A stretch of 64,000 nt of DNA. Origin: Palleronia abyssalis (lineage in GTDB: Bacteria; Pseudomonadota; Alphaproteobacteria; Rhodobacterales; Rhodobacteraceae). Within the stretch, counting starts at the first letter, position 1. Every line of letters begins with the position of its first letter. The notes below the pieces were generated by a model. It ran no database searches. It saw only the letters and a list, made by a program, of their open reading frames with translations, and had not been told where the DNA came from. The position numbers and the translations under genes were made by a program. Of this stretch, positions 42,298 through 50,522 are shown piece by piece. The stretch is from contig NZ_ONZF01000002.1 in the NCBI RefSeq assembly GCF_900302445.1, positions 124,001 to 188,000 of the forward strand, given 5' to 3'.

Positions 42298-44094
42298 CTA
42301 GAACGCCTGGCCGATACCGACATACACTTCGACGCCGCCGGACTCGTCCTCGTCATCGGGACCGCCAAGCGGTGTCGCGATGTCCAGACGGATGGGTCCG
42401 ATGGGGCTTAGATACCGGACACCGACCCCCGCGCCCGCATGATTGCGATCCCCGTCGGGGAAGCTGTCGAATCCGACAGTGCCGTAGTCATAGAAGCCGA
42501 CCACACCGATCCGTTCGGTCACACCAGCGCGCAGTTCGGATTGGAAACCGGCATAGGACGCCCCGCCGGAACGCACGCCGTTATCCAGGAACACACCCAA
42601 GGATTGATACCCCTGCCCGCGTACGGATCCGCCGCCGCCCGAATAGAAGCGGTATTCGTTCGGAACCTCGTCAAGCTCGGCCCCCAGGATCGAACCGCCC
42701 TGAACGCGGCCGGCGAGCGTGAACCGATCATCCTCGCCGAAGCTCAGATAAGTGCGTGCGTCATAGGTTACGCGGCCACCCGATCCGGTCTGCTCGTTCA
42801 CGCCCAGAAACGGGGTGGCGGTGAGGTCCAGATAGTACCCGCCTTTGGCGTCCAGCGGGTCCTCGCGCGAATCGTAGGTCGCCGAAAGCGGCGCGATCAG
42901 CATGGAATACTCGGTCTCGCCCGCGTCGTCTTCGACAGAGCTGAAGCGATAGCCCAATCCGTATTCGATCTCGATCTGGTCGTTCACATACCGCTGAATG
43001 CCCAAGGTCAGCGAGACGGTATCCGAGACATAGTCCTCCTCGTCGAACCGGGCAGCGAGCGCCTCGGCGAAGAAGGTGTTCTCGGGGGCGAAGGTGGCCG
43101 GACGCTCGAACCTGGCGCCGAAGGAATAATCGATGCCGCCGGTCCCCCCACCCAGACCCGACACTTCGCCATCCAGACGCAAACGCTCGGCCCCGCCGAA
43201 CAGATTGCGGTGGATCCAGTAACTGGTCAGTGTCAGCCCCTCGACAGTCGAGATCTCGGCCCCAAAACCGATCCGCCGGGGTGGGAACGCAACAAGGTTC
43301 GCATCCACGTCCAGCGTGTCGTTCGGCCCCAGCGTCTCGGCCTCGGTCAGCGCCACGGCCGAGAAGACCTGCGTCCGCCTGAGCCTGCGCGCGACATCGT
43401 CGATATCCTCCGGACTGTAGATATCGCCCGTCGGAAAACCCGCGATCGCGCGCAGTCGCTCGGGGCGCACAGCCTCCTGCCCGGTTAGGATCAGGTCGCC
43501 GAACCGCACCAACGGTCCCGGCGCAACTCCGATCTGCGCCGCGAGGCGGTTTTCCTCGTGCTGCGCAACGACCGACTGGTCGCCGATATCAGCCTTGGCA
43601 TGGCCGACCTGACGCCAGCCCAGAACTGCCGCCTGTGCGGCATCGCGAATGACACCGGATTCCCCGGGCCTGCCGACGCGAAACCCGTCGGGAAGCTCGG
43701 TCTCCGGAGCCAAGGGCCCAATCTCGGCGGTCGAGAACGCATAGACCGGTCCCGGCTGCACCCGGACATTGACGCTTTGGATCGATCCAAGCCGGGTTAG
43801 CGGAGAGATATCGGCCGCCTCGGTTCCGTTCACCGTGATATTGATGACGGGCCCGTATCGCCCGTCGGCATATAAGGCCCCCACCAGCCGACCGTAATCG
43901 GCGCGCGCGGCGGCCAGAAGCTCGGCTGGGTCGGTCACATCTTCATTGACGGCCGCCACCAGAAGCGAAGCACGGCGCAGGTCTTCGGTCAGGTTCTCGG
44001 ACCCGGCAACCTGAAACGACAGATTTTCGAAAGCCGACGCTGGCAGCGCAAGACATACTGCGGCGAAACTTGCGCCGAGAAAGCGTCCCTTCAC
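42298..44094 (-). CDS. tamA: Outer-membrane assembly factor TamA (BamA/TamA family)
   Basis: An Omp85-family outer-membrane protein of 598 residues. It has a signal peptide (MKGRFLGASFAAVCLALPASA), POTRA domains in the first half (about 25-270, including GDIYSPEDIDDVARRLRRTQVF), and a C-terminal 16-strand barrel with GGGGSVRGQGYQSLG (the conserved RGxG loop) and a terminal VEVYVGIGQAF. Followed by tamB in the standard tamA-tamB order. Confidence 0.94.
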   Translation of the reverse strand: MKGRFLGASFAAVCLALPASAFENLSFQVAGSENLTEDLRRASLLVAAVNEDVTDPAELLAAARADYGRLVGALYADGRYGPVINITVNGTEAADISPLTRLGSIQSVNVRVQPGPVYAFSTAEIGPLAPETELPDGFRVGRPGESGVIRDAAQAAVLGWRQVGHAKADIGDQSVVAQHEENRLAAQIGVAPGPLVRFGDLILTGQEAVRPERLRAIAGFPTGDIYSPEDIDDVARRLRRTQVFSAVALTEAETLGPNDTLDVDANLVAFPPRRIGFGAEISTVEGLTLTSYWIHRNLFGGAERLRLDGEVSGLGGGTGGIDYSFGARFERPATFAPENTFFAEALAARFDEEDYVSDTVSLTLGIQRYVNDQIEIEYGLGYRFSSVEDDAGETEYSMLIAPLSATYDSREDPLDAKGGYYLDLTATPFLGVNEQTGSGGRVTYDARTYLSFGEDDRFTLAGRVQGGSILGAELDEVPNEYRFYSGGGGSVRGQGYQSLGVFLDNGVRSGGASYAGFQSELRAGVTERIGVVGFYDYGTVGFDSFPDGDRNHAGAGVGVRYLSPIGPIRLDIATPLGGPDDEDESGGVEVYVGIGQAF

Positions 44095-44185
44095 GTATTG
44101 GCCCCCCGCTGAGCAACATTATCCACTTTAGAGAGCCATTGATGGGTCCGCCACCCGACGCAACATCACGTTTTGCGAAGTGGCG

Positions 44186-45046
44186 TCATTCTTCGACCTC
44201 GGCCGCCACCTGCGCCCATGTGATAAGGGTGAACACCACCGTTCCGCCAATCACGTTGCCCACGAGAACCGGGATGAAAAACTTCAACGCTTCCGTGAAG
44301 GTGATCAGCCCCTGTACCGCCAGGTACGCCATCTCAACCGATCCGGCGATGATGTGCGTGAAGCCACCGACCGCGATCAGCCAGGTGAAAATGACGATGA
44401 CGAGGACGGGGCCCTGAGGCGCCATTGGCATCATCCAAACGATTGCCGCGATGATGACCCCGGCAGGAAGAGCCTTGAAGAACGCCTCGACCGGAGGATG
44501 CAGGACCGCGTGTTCCGAGATCTCGCGCAGGGCCGTCTTGATCTCGGGGCCGAAGGTCGGAGTGTAGGCCATGAACGTGCCTGCGATGAACGCGCCGACG
44601 ACATTGGCGGCCAGCACGATCGCCCACAGGCGTCCGGTAAGAAAGAAGTATTCCCTGCACGGGTTCGACGTCAGCGGCAGCACCGTGGTAATGGTGTTCT
44701 CGGTAAAAAGCTGCATCCGGCCCATGATGACCAACAAGAACCCGAGAGTATAACCCAGGCTTTCGACCAGCGGCAGCCACGGGGCATCGGGCAGGTGGGC
44801 GCGCAGAATGGCTTCGCCGATGATCGAGAAGGCGATCAGTATGCCGGCGGCCAGACCGGAAAAGACCAGCGACGTTTTCGGGCGGGTCATCTCGTCCGCG
44901 CCATCGCGGCGGATGACCTCGTAGATCATGCGGGCCGAAAGACGCGCAGCCTGATCTATCTGCTGCTCTTCCTCACCATCGGTTTCCTGATGGTCCTTCC
45001 GGTTCAATTCCATCGCGCGAACGCGCTCTTCGGTCGAGTCGACCAT
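44186..45046 (-). CDS. Formate/nitrite transporter-family membrane protein (YfdC-like)
   Basis: A 286-residue FNT-fold channel protein. A charged cytoplasmic N-terminus of about 60 residues (rich in Glu and Gln) precedes six transmembrane helices. The family motifs are seen in SLGYTLGFLLVIMGRMQLFTENTITTVLPL and in FIPVLVGNVIGGTVVF. The N-terminal extension and TENT motif fit the YfdC branch rather than FocA or NirC, so the transported anion is uncertain. It is divergent from the DUF7218 gene. Confidence 0.88.
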   Translation of the reverse strand: MVDSTEERVRAMELNRKDHQETDGEEEQQIDQAARLSARMIYEVIRRDGADEMTRPKTSLVFSGLAAGILIAFSIIGEAILRAHLPDAPWLPLVESLGYTLGFLLVIMGRMQLFTENTITTVLPLTSNPCREYFFLTGRLWAIVLAANVVGAFIAGTFMAYTPTFGPEIKTALREISEHAVLHPPVEAFFKALPAGVIIAAIVWMMPMAPQGPVLVIVIFTWLIAVGGFTHIIAGSVEMAYLAVQGLITFTEALKFFIPVLVGNVIGGTVVFTLITWAQVAAEVEE

Positions 45047-45074
45047 CTTTCAGAATCCTCGCTCGTGATCGACG

Positions 45075-45099
45075 GGAACCGCCCAAATCCTATTCCGTT
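45075..45099 (+). promoter_or_regulatory. EcfG promoter of the DUF7218 gene
   Basis: Perfect GGAAC-N16-CGTT on the plus strand, giving a start near 45105, about 23 bases before the ATG at 45128. Confidence 0.85.
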
Positions 45100-45127
45100 C
45101 CGATTCAAACCTAGTTTGGAGAGCACG

Positions 45128-45391
45128 ATGGCCAAGAACCACGGACCGTCCATCAAGGACGACGAAACCTTCGAGGCACTGCGCGACCAGGGCATGTCAA
45201 AGGAAAAGGCGGCCCGGATCGCCAACGCGCAGGCCAATGACGACATGGATCCGTCGAAAAAGGGCGGCGAAAACCGACAATACGAAGACTGGACGAAAGA
45301 CGACCTCTATGATCGTGCGCAAGAGATCGGGATCGAGGGGCGATCGGACATGACGAAGGACGAACTGATCGAGGCGCTGCGCAAGCACTGA
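45128..45391 (+). CDS. DUF7218/Rho-termination-factor-N-like small protein
   Basis: An 87-residue, highly charged protein. The first half (GPSIKDDETFEALRDQGMSKEKAARIANAQA) resembles the DUF7218 family of small stress proteins; the second half (YEDWTKDDLYDRAQEIGIEGRSDMTKDELIEALRKH) is a SAP/Rho-N-like helix-extended-helix nucleic-acid-binding motif. A perfect EcfG promoter immediately upstream places it in the general stress regulon. It may bind DNA or RNA under stress; no direct evidence of target. It is convergent with the flavin oxidoreductase gene. Confidence 0.88.
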   Translation: MAKNHGPSIKDDETFEALRDQGMSKEKAARIANAQANDDMDPSKKGGENRQYEDWTKDDLYDRAQEIGIEGRSDMTKDELIEALRKH

Positions 45392-45412
45392 CGCCTCGAT
45401 CCTCGAGGGCGT

Positions 45413-46093
45413 CTACCAGCCGTTTTCGGTCACGATATTGTCTTCGTCGACACCGATCCGTTTCAGCGCATCGCGAATGTCGTTCACCATCTGCTTGGGT
45501 CCGCACAGATAGAAGCGCTGATCCAAACCATCGAGGTGCTTTTTCAGGAAGCCCTCGTCGATCATACCGGTTTCAACCGCAGCGCTATCCTCGTCGGTAA
45601 CGGTGAAGACGGTCTTCAGACCGGACATTGACTCCCATTCGCTGCGAAGGATGATGTCACGCTCGGTCTTGTTGGAATAGATCAGGGTGCAGCCGTTCAG
45701 CGTGCCGTCCTTCGCGCGACGGCGCAGGATAGGGATATAGGGCGTCACGCCCGCGCCCCCGGCAATGAACACTCCGACGCCCTTGTCGGTGATCGCGCCC
45801 CCGGGCTCATCGCCAATGACCTTGTCGCCGGGCGTCATCTTGGGAATCTCTTTCGTCACGCCGTCCTCGTGATCGGGATACGTCTTGATCACGAACTCGA
45901 CCTTGTCGGTCTCTTCGGGTTGCGAGGTCATGGTGAAGGGGCGGTCCTCGTCGCGCCATCCATCGGCGTCGAAGGCCCAGTGAGTGCACTGGCCGGATTC
46001 GAAGTCGAAATCGTCGGGGCGCGTGAAGATCAGCCGGTAGGTATCATGCGTGACCGGCGAGATGTCTTTCAGCGTGAAGGTGTATTCGGTCAT
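45413..46093 (-). CDS. FAD/NAD(P)-binding oxidoreductase (ferredoxin-reductase type)
   Basis: A 226-residue flavoenzyme of the ferredoxin-NADP reductase superfamily without an iron-sulfur domain. The FAD site is in RPFTMTSQPEE, the nicotinamide dinucleotide loop in AGGAGVTPYIPILRRR, and the C-terminal YLCGPKQMVNDI motif completes the fold. The ATG of MTEYTFTLKD follows GAGGAGCC; upstream frame in the promoter and crtB is rejected. It has its own EcfG promoter placed directly behind the crtB stop codon, so it can be expressed both by stress and by read-through from crtI-crtB. Electron acceptor unknown. Confidence 0.9.
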   Translation of the reverse strand: MTEYTFTLKDISPVTHDTYRLIFTRPDDFDFESGQCTHWAFDADGWRDEDRPFTMTSQPEETDKVEFVIKTYPDHEDGVTKEIPKMTPGDKVIGDEPGGAITDKGVGVFIAGGAGVTPYIPILRRRAKDGTLNGCTLIYSNKTERDIILRSEWESMSGLKTVFTVTDEDSAAVETGMIDEGFLKKHLDGLDQRFYLCGPKQMVNDIRDALKRIGVDEDNIVTENGW

Positions 46094-46103
46094 TACTGAG
46101 GCT

Positions 46104-46120
46104 CCTCGGTTTAACCGAGG
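46104..46120 (-). promoter_or_regulatory. Leader hairpin overlapping the oxidoreductase ribosome-binding site
   Basis: CCTCGGTT and AACCGAGG form a perfect 8-bp stem with a 1-base centre (in practice a 5-base loop). The 3' arm overlaps the GAGGAG ribosome-binding site. The expected start of the EcfG transcript lies within the hairpin, so only read-through mRNA would contain both arms. Confidence 0.65.
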
Positions 46121-46146
46121 AACGGGGCCATACCGCGCGTTGTTCC
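46121..46146 (-). promoter_or_regulatory. EcfG promoter of the flavin oxidoreductase
   Basis: Perfect GGAAC-N17-CGTT on the minus strand. The -35 element abuts the crtB stop codon (46147-46149). Confidence 0.87.
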
Positions 46147-47160
46147 TCAGACCTCGGCTCCTGCGCGGTCGTGCCGCTCGAGCTGGGCAAAGACCTCGAC
46201 GAGCGTATGCCCCCACTCGGTCCGGGCGGGCGCATCCCGGCGCGCAGCCGTCACAAGAAAGGCCGTCTCGGGCAAGGGCGGCGCGAAGATCACGGCCGAG
46301 CGTGGCATGACGGTGCTTGCCCCCGCACGCACCGTCGACAGCCCCAGAAGCGCAACCTTGCGCGCCCGACCTGTCCGCGCACGTGGTTGGATGCTGTCGA
46401 AGCGATTGCGCCGCACCGCACCGCCGATGGCGGCATAAACGTGACGCGCAGCATAGATGCCGGGGCGCGCGGAAAGGGGCAGCGCCGCGATCCCGGCTTC
46501 GGATCGGTTATATAGGCGGGCAGCATCGGTCAGGAGGGCTTGCACCATGGTGCAGAGCCGGGGGTCGAAACACGGATCCGCCAGAAAGGCGTCCCGGTCC
46601 ACGCCCGCGGCCAAAAGCCATTCCTGCGGCAGATACAGACGCCCGGCGCGCGCGTCCTCCCCCACGTCGCGGGCGATGTTCGTCAGCTGCATCGCAACGC
46701 CCAGATCGCAGGCCCGCGCCAAGGCGTTCGCATCCCGAACGCCCATCAACACACACATCATCGCACCGACGGCCGATGCCACCCGCGCGGAATATCCATA
46801 GAGATCCGAAAGCGTGTCATAGCGTCTGCCCAGCGCATCCCAGGCCAGCCCCTCCAAAAGGGCCTCGGGCAGCGCGCGGGGCATGTCGTGGCGCGCGATC
46901 ATCTCGGCGAAGGCGCGATCGGCGGGGCGGTTCTGTGGGGTGCCGCGATAGCTAAGGTCCAGCCGGTCACGCAGGCGGAGCACGGCGTCGCGCTTGTCGG
47001 CGCCATCGTCCACCGCGTCGTCGGCAAGGCGACAGAAGGCGTACAAGGCCAACGCCGGATCGCGCACCTTTCTGGGAAGCAGACGAGACGCTGCGTGGAA
47101 TGACAGCGATCCATGGCGGATCGCCTCGCGGCAGTAGGCCATGTCGGTTTCATGGGTCAT
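46147..47160 (-). CDS. crtB: Phytoene synthase
   Basis: Condenses two geranylgeranyl diphosphates to phytoene, the first carotenoid-specific step. The 337-residue protein has both aspartate-rich motifs: RLADDAVDD near residue 45 and NIARDVGEDARAGRLYLP near 160, plus the YGYSARVASAVG segment. Its ATG overlaps the crtI stop by 4 bp. In Rhodobacter, crtB is normally followed by tspO and crtC; here an EcfG-driven oxidoreductase follows instead. Confidence 0.95.
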   Translation of the reverse strand: MTHETDMAYCREAIRHGSLSFHAASRLLPRKVRDPALALYAFCRLADDAVDDGADKRDAVLRLRDRLDLSYRGTPQNRPADRAFAEMIARHDMPRALPEALLEGLAWDALGRRYDTLSDLYGYSARVASAVGAMMCVLMGVRDANALARACDLGVAMQLTNIARDVGEDARAGRLYLPQEWLLAAGVDRDAFLADPCFDPRLCTMVQALLTDAARLYNRSEAGIAALPLSARPGIYAARHVYAAIGGAVRRNRFDSIQPRARTGRARKVALLGLSTVRAGASTVMPRSAVIFAPPLPETAFLVTAARRDAPARTEWGHTLVEVFAQLERHDRAGAEV

Positions 47161-48695
47161 TCTGCGGCCAACCTTTCAGAACGCATCCCGCCCGGAGCAT
47201 CAGGGACGAGCTTGCCAAGAACCTCGGCCGAAGAAATCACGCCAGGCACCCCCGCCCCGGGATGCGTTCCCGCACCCACGAGGAACAGACCCTTGGCCTC
47301 CTCACTGACGTTATGGGGCCGAAACCACGCCGATTGCAGGATCCGCGGCTCGATCGAAAAGCCCGACCCATGGGGGGACAGGTAGCGGTCGCGAAAATCC
47401 CCGGGCGTCATCTCGTGCTCGGCCACGATACGGTCGCGGAATCCAGGGATCAGCGTTTCAAGCTGCGCCGCGACCTTCTCGCGGTAGACGGCGGCCTCGG
47501 CCCGCCAATCGACGGGGTGCGCGTGGCCCAGATGCGGCACCGGCGACAGGGCATAGAAGGTATCGTCCCCCTCGGGCGCGGCGCTCGGGTCGGTGACGGT
47601 CGGGCGATGCACATACAGCGACATGTCGTCGGACAATTGGCCCTTCAAGAAGATGTCGTGGACAAGGCCCTGATAGCGTGGCCCGTTCAGGATCGTGTGG
47701 TGGCCCACGTCGGACCACATGTCCCGCGTGCCACGCGTCCCGAAATACCAGACATACAACCCCATGGAATACCGCCGCTTTCTCAGCTTTGACTCGGTCC
47801 ACCGCTTCTTGCCGGGCAAAAGACGGGAATAGGTGTGACCGGCATCCGCATTCGACACGACTAGAGGCGCAGGGATCATCTGTCCTTCGACGGTGCGCAC
47901 GCCGCGGGTCTGCCCGCCTTGCAACAGGATCTCGTCCACTTCGACGCCGTATCGGACCTCCCCGCCCTGATCGCGGATCACCCGCACCATCGCCTCGGCG
48001 ATCGCTACGACACCGCCCATGGCATAGTGGACGCCGAATTCCTTCTCGAGGTGACTAACGAGGATATACATCGAGGTCACGTTGAACGGGTCGCCGCCGA
48101 TGAACAGCGGATGAAAGCTGAACGCCATCCGCAGCCGCGGATCGTGAAACCGCCGGGCCGCATGGGCCGCGACCGAGCGATCCGCCCTGAGGCCAACGAA
48201 TTTCGGCAGGACTTTCAAGAGGTCCTCAAACCTGTGCATGGACCGGCGCCCGAGATCCTCGAACCCGAAATGGTATCGCGCCTCGCTGTCCTTCAGGAAT
48301 TGCTCGTAACCGGGGAGGTCTTCGGGCGACAGGCGCGCCACTTCGGCTCGCATGGCATCCGTGTCCTGACGCGCGGTGAAGGTAGATCCATCGGGCCACC
48401 TGATTTCATAGAACGGGTCGAGCGCACGCAGATCGACATCTGTGTCGAAATCACGCCCGCATGTCGCCCAAAGGTCCCGCAAAAGCTGTGGCACCGTAAC
48501 GATGGTCGGCCCCAGGTCGAACCGAAACCCGTCCTTGTGGATTGCCGACCCGCGCCCGCCCGGACCGTCCAGCCGATCCAGCACCGTCACGCGATAGCCC
48601 TTCGCCCCCAGCCGCATCGCCGCTGCCAGACCGCCCAGCCCGGCACCAATCACGACGGCCCGATCACCGTCGCGCAAGCTTGCAAGATCGTCCAT
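47157..48695 (-). CDS. crtI: Phytoene desaturase
   Basis: A FAD-dependent desaturase (512 residues) introducing double bonds into phytoene, giving neurosporene or lycopene. The N-terminal dinucleotide fold is VVIGAGLGGLAAAMRLGAKG, and the C-terminal signature GAGTHPGAGVPGVISSAEVLG is typical of bacterial CrtI. GGAAGG before the ATG of MDDLASLRDGD supports this start over a GTG five codons earlier. crtI and crtA diverge around a PpsR box, so both should be repressed by oxygen and light. Confidence 0.95.
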   Translation of the reverse strand: MDDLASLRDGDRAVVIGAGLGGLAAAMRLGAKGYRVTVLDRLDGPGGRGSAIHKDGFRFDLGPTIVTVPQLLRDLWATCGRDFDTDVDLRALDPFYEIRWPDGSTFTARQDTDAMRAEVARLSPEDLPGYEQFLKDSEARYHFGFEDLGRRSMHRFEDLLKVLPKFVGLRADRSVAAHAARRFHDPRLRMAFSFHPLFIGGDPFNVTSMYILVSHLEKEFGVHYAMGGVVAIAEAMVRVIRDQGGEVRYGVEVDEILLQGGQTRGVRTVEGQMIPAPLVVSNADAGHTYSRLLPGKKRWTESKLRKRRYSMGLYVWYFGTRGTRDMWSDVGHHTILNGPRYQGLVHDIFLKGQLSDDMSLYVHRPTVTDPSAAPEGDDTFYALSPVPHLGHAHPVDWRAEAAVYREKVAAQLETLIPGFRDRIVAEHEMTPGDFRDRYLSPHGSGFSIEPRILQSAWFRPHNVSEEAKGLFLVGAGTHPGAGVPGVISSAEVLGKLVPDAPGGMRSERLAAE

Positions 48696-48710
48696 GAGCG
48701 GGCCTTCCAC

Positions 48711-48728
48711 TGTAAACTAAACTTTACA
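48711..48728. promoter_or_regulatory. PpsR/CrtJ operator between crtI and crtA
   Basis: TGTAAA-N6-TTTACA, a perfect palindrome matching the TGT-N12-ACA recognition sequence of the photosynthesis repressor PpsR/CrtJ. It lies 15 bases upstream of the crtI ATG and about 70 bases upstream of the crtA start. Confidence 0.88.
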
Positions 48729-48798
48729 TTGTCGCATGGGACGTCTTTCATCAAGTCCCGAACGCTGTCACACTTCAGCGACGATCAGGAGAGCTGCC

Positions 48799-49503
48799 AT
48801 TCAGACCGTAACCCTCAGCCTTTACCGTTTCGACAGGCTTCGGGACCGCGCCTGGGTCTTCGGACAGATGGGGCTCAGCCGTGTCGATTTCTGGCGCGAC
48901 CGCGACTGCCGGTTCTGGAAACTGTGCGGATCAGGGTCGGGTCAGGGCTTTACGCCGATCCCGAACACGAAGGTCTGGGCAATCCTCGCCTGCTGGCCGG
49001 ACATCGAGACGGCGCAAGACCGGATACGCAAGGCAGGCGTGTATAAGCGCTGGGCACGGCGCGCCACGGAAAGCTGGACTTTGTTCCTGAACCCGACATC
49101 GGCACGCGGGTCCTGGTCGGGCCGCACCCCGTTCATCCCGTCCGAGACGCCCGACGGCCCCGTCGCTGCCCTGACCCGCGGCACCATACGCGCGCGTCAT
49201 CTGGCGCAGTTCTGGCGGGCCGAGCCTGCCATCTCGGCCAGGATCGGCGTGAACCCGGACGTTCTTTTCAAGATTGGCATCGGCGAGATGCCGTGGCTGC
49301 ATCAGGTCACGTTCTCGGTCTGGCCCGACACCGCCAGCATGGCGCGCTTTGCCAGAACCTCGGGCGCCCATGCCGAAGCGATCCGCCAGGTCCGCGAGGG
49401 CGGCTGGTTTGCCGAGGAACTCTACGCCCGTTTTCACGTCGCGGGCGAGGCCGGAGCCTGGCGCGACGCGCCCCCCCTTTCGACCCGACCGGAGGCTGCA
49501 TGA
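48799..49503 (+). CDS. crtA: Spheroidene monooxygenase, probable ATT start
   Basis: Oxidises spheroidene to spheroidenone at C-2 under aerobic conditions. About 234 residues with family segments QTVTLSLYRFDRLRDRAWVFGQMG, LCGSGSGQGFTPIPNTKVWAIL, and ESWTLFLNPTSARGSWSGRTPF. CrtA proteins normally begin MQTVTLS; here the codon at that place is ATT, preceded at ideal distance by AGGAGAG (48787-48793). The nearest in-frame ATG (48736) adds 21 unlike residues, has no ribosome-binding site, and lies close to the PpsR box. The 3' end overlaps bchI (ATGA). Confidence 0.9.
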   Translation: MQTVTLSLYRFDRLRDRAWVFGQMGLSRVDFWRDRDCRFWKLCGSGSGQGFTPIPNTKVWAILACWPDIETAQDRIRKAGVYKRWARRATESWTLFLNPTSARGSWSGRTPFIPSETPDGPVAALTRGTIRARHLAQFWRAEPAISARIGVNPDVLFKIGIGEMPWLHQVTFSVWPDTASMARFARTSGAHAEAIRQVREGGWFAEELYARFHVAGEAGAWRDAPPLSTRPEAA

Positions 49504-50522
49504 CCCCCTTCCCCTTCACCGCCATCGTCGGCCAGGACCAGATGAAGCAGGCGATGATCTTGACCGCTATCGACCCGTCGATCGGCGGCGTATTGGTCAT
49601 GGGCGACCGCGGCACCGGAAAGTCCACTGCCGTCCGGGCCCTGGCTGGGTTACTGCCGAAGATCCGCGCCGTCGAAGGTTGCCCCGTCAACTCGCCCCGG
49701 CTGCGCGACGTGCCCGAATGGGTCGATACCGCCGGCACCCGCGTCGTGCAGCGCGCCACCCCGGTGATTGACCTGCCGCTCGGCGCCGCCGAGGATCGTG
49801 TGACCGGTGCGCTGGACATCGAAAGGGCGCTGACCAAGGGGGAAAAAGCGTTCCAGCCAGGGCTGCTGGCCCAAGCCAACCGGGGGTACCTCTACGTGGA
49901 CGAGGTCAACCTGCTGGAGGATCATATCGTCGACCTCCTTCTGGACGTGGCGCAATCGGGCGAGAACGTCGTCGAACGCGAAGGTCTGTCGATCCGGCAT
50001 CCGGCCCGGTTCGTGCTGGTGGGCTCGGGCAATCCCGAAGAAGGGGAGCTTCGGCCCCAGCTTCTGGATCGTTTCGGGCTGATGGTGGATGTCGCCTCCC
50101 CCACGGACGTCGAGACCCGGATCGAAGTCATCCGCCGTCGCGACGCGTTCGAGGCGAACCGCGCCGCCTTCCTGCGCCGGTGGAAACCGTTCGAAGACTC
50201 TCAACGTCGCGCGATCCTCGACGCCCGCAAGCATCTTGCCGGGGTGGAAACGACGGACGACACCCTGCGCGACTGCGCCGAGCTGTGCATTGCGCTCGGC
50301 TCGGACGGGCTGCGCGGCGAGCTGACCCTGCTGAAGGCCGCCCGGGCGCAAGCGGCCTATGAAGGGGCAACCCGGATCGGCCGCGATCACCTGCGCCAGA
50401 TCGCGGCCATGGCCTTGCAGCATCGCCTGCGACGCGATCCGATGGACGATGCCGGATCGGCCATCCGGATACATCGCCTGTTGGACGAGGTCTTCGGGCC
50501 CCTTGCCGACGCCGCCGAATGA
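49500..50522 (+). CDS. bchI: Magnesium chelatase ATPase subunit I
   Basis: An AAA+ subunit (340 residues) that with BchD and BchH inserts magnesium into protoporphyrin IX, the entry step to bacteriochlorophyll. Walker A is GDRGTGKST (35-43), Walker B is in LYVDEVNLLEDHIVDLLLD, and sensor/arginine-finger elements follow (GSGNPEEGELRPQLLDRFG). The ATG follows GGAGG and overlaps the crtA stop, so bchI is co-translated with crtA. The bchD start overlaps its own stop. Confidence 0.97.
   Translation: MTPFPFTAIVGQDQMKQAMILTAIDPSIGGVLVMGDRGTGKSTAVRALAGLLPKIRAVEGCPVNSPRLRDVPEWVDTAGTRVVQRATPVIDLPLGAAEDRVTGALDIERALTKGEKAFQPGLLAQANRGYLYVDEVNLLEDHIVDLLLDVAQSGENVVEREGLSIRHPARFVLVGSGNPEEGELRPQLLDRFGLMVDVASPTDVETRIEVIRRRDAFEANRAAFLRRWKPFEDSQRRAILDARKHLAGVETTDDTLRDCAELCIALGSDGLRGELTLLKAARAQAAYEGATRIGRDHLRQIAAMALQHRLRRDPMDDAGSAIRIHRLLDEVFGPLADAAE

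Noticed and set aside
48768-48790. Second PpsR site near crtA
   Set aside because: TGT-N12-ACG differs from the consensus at the last base and is not palindromic.
48736-48798. N-terminal extension of CrtA from the ATG at 48736
   Set aside because: No ribosome-binding site, unlike any CrtA N-terminus, and only 8 bases from the PpsR box. The ATT at 48799 with AGGAGAG fits better.
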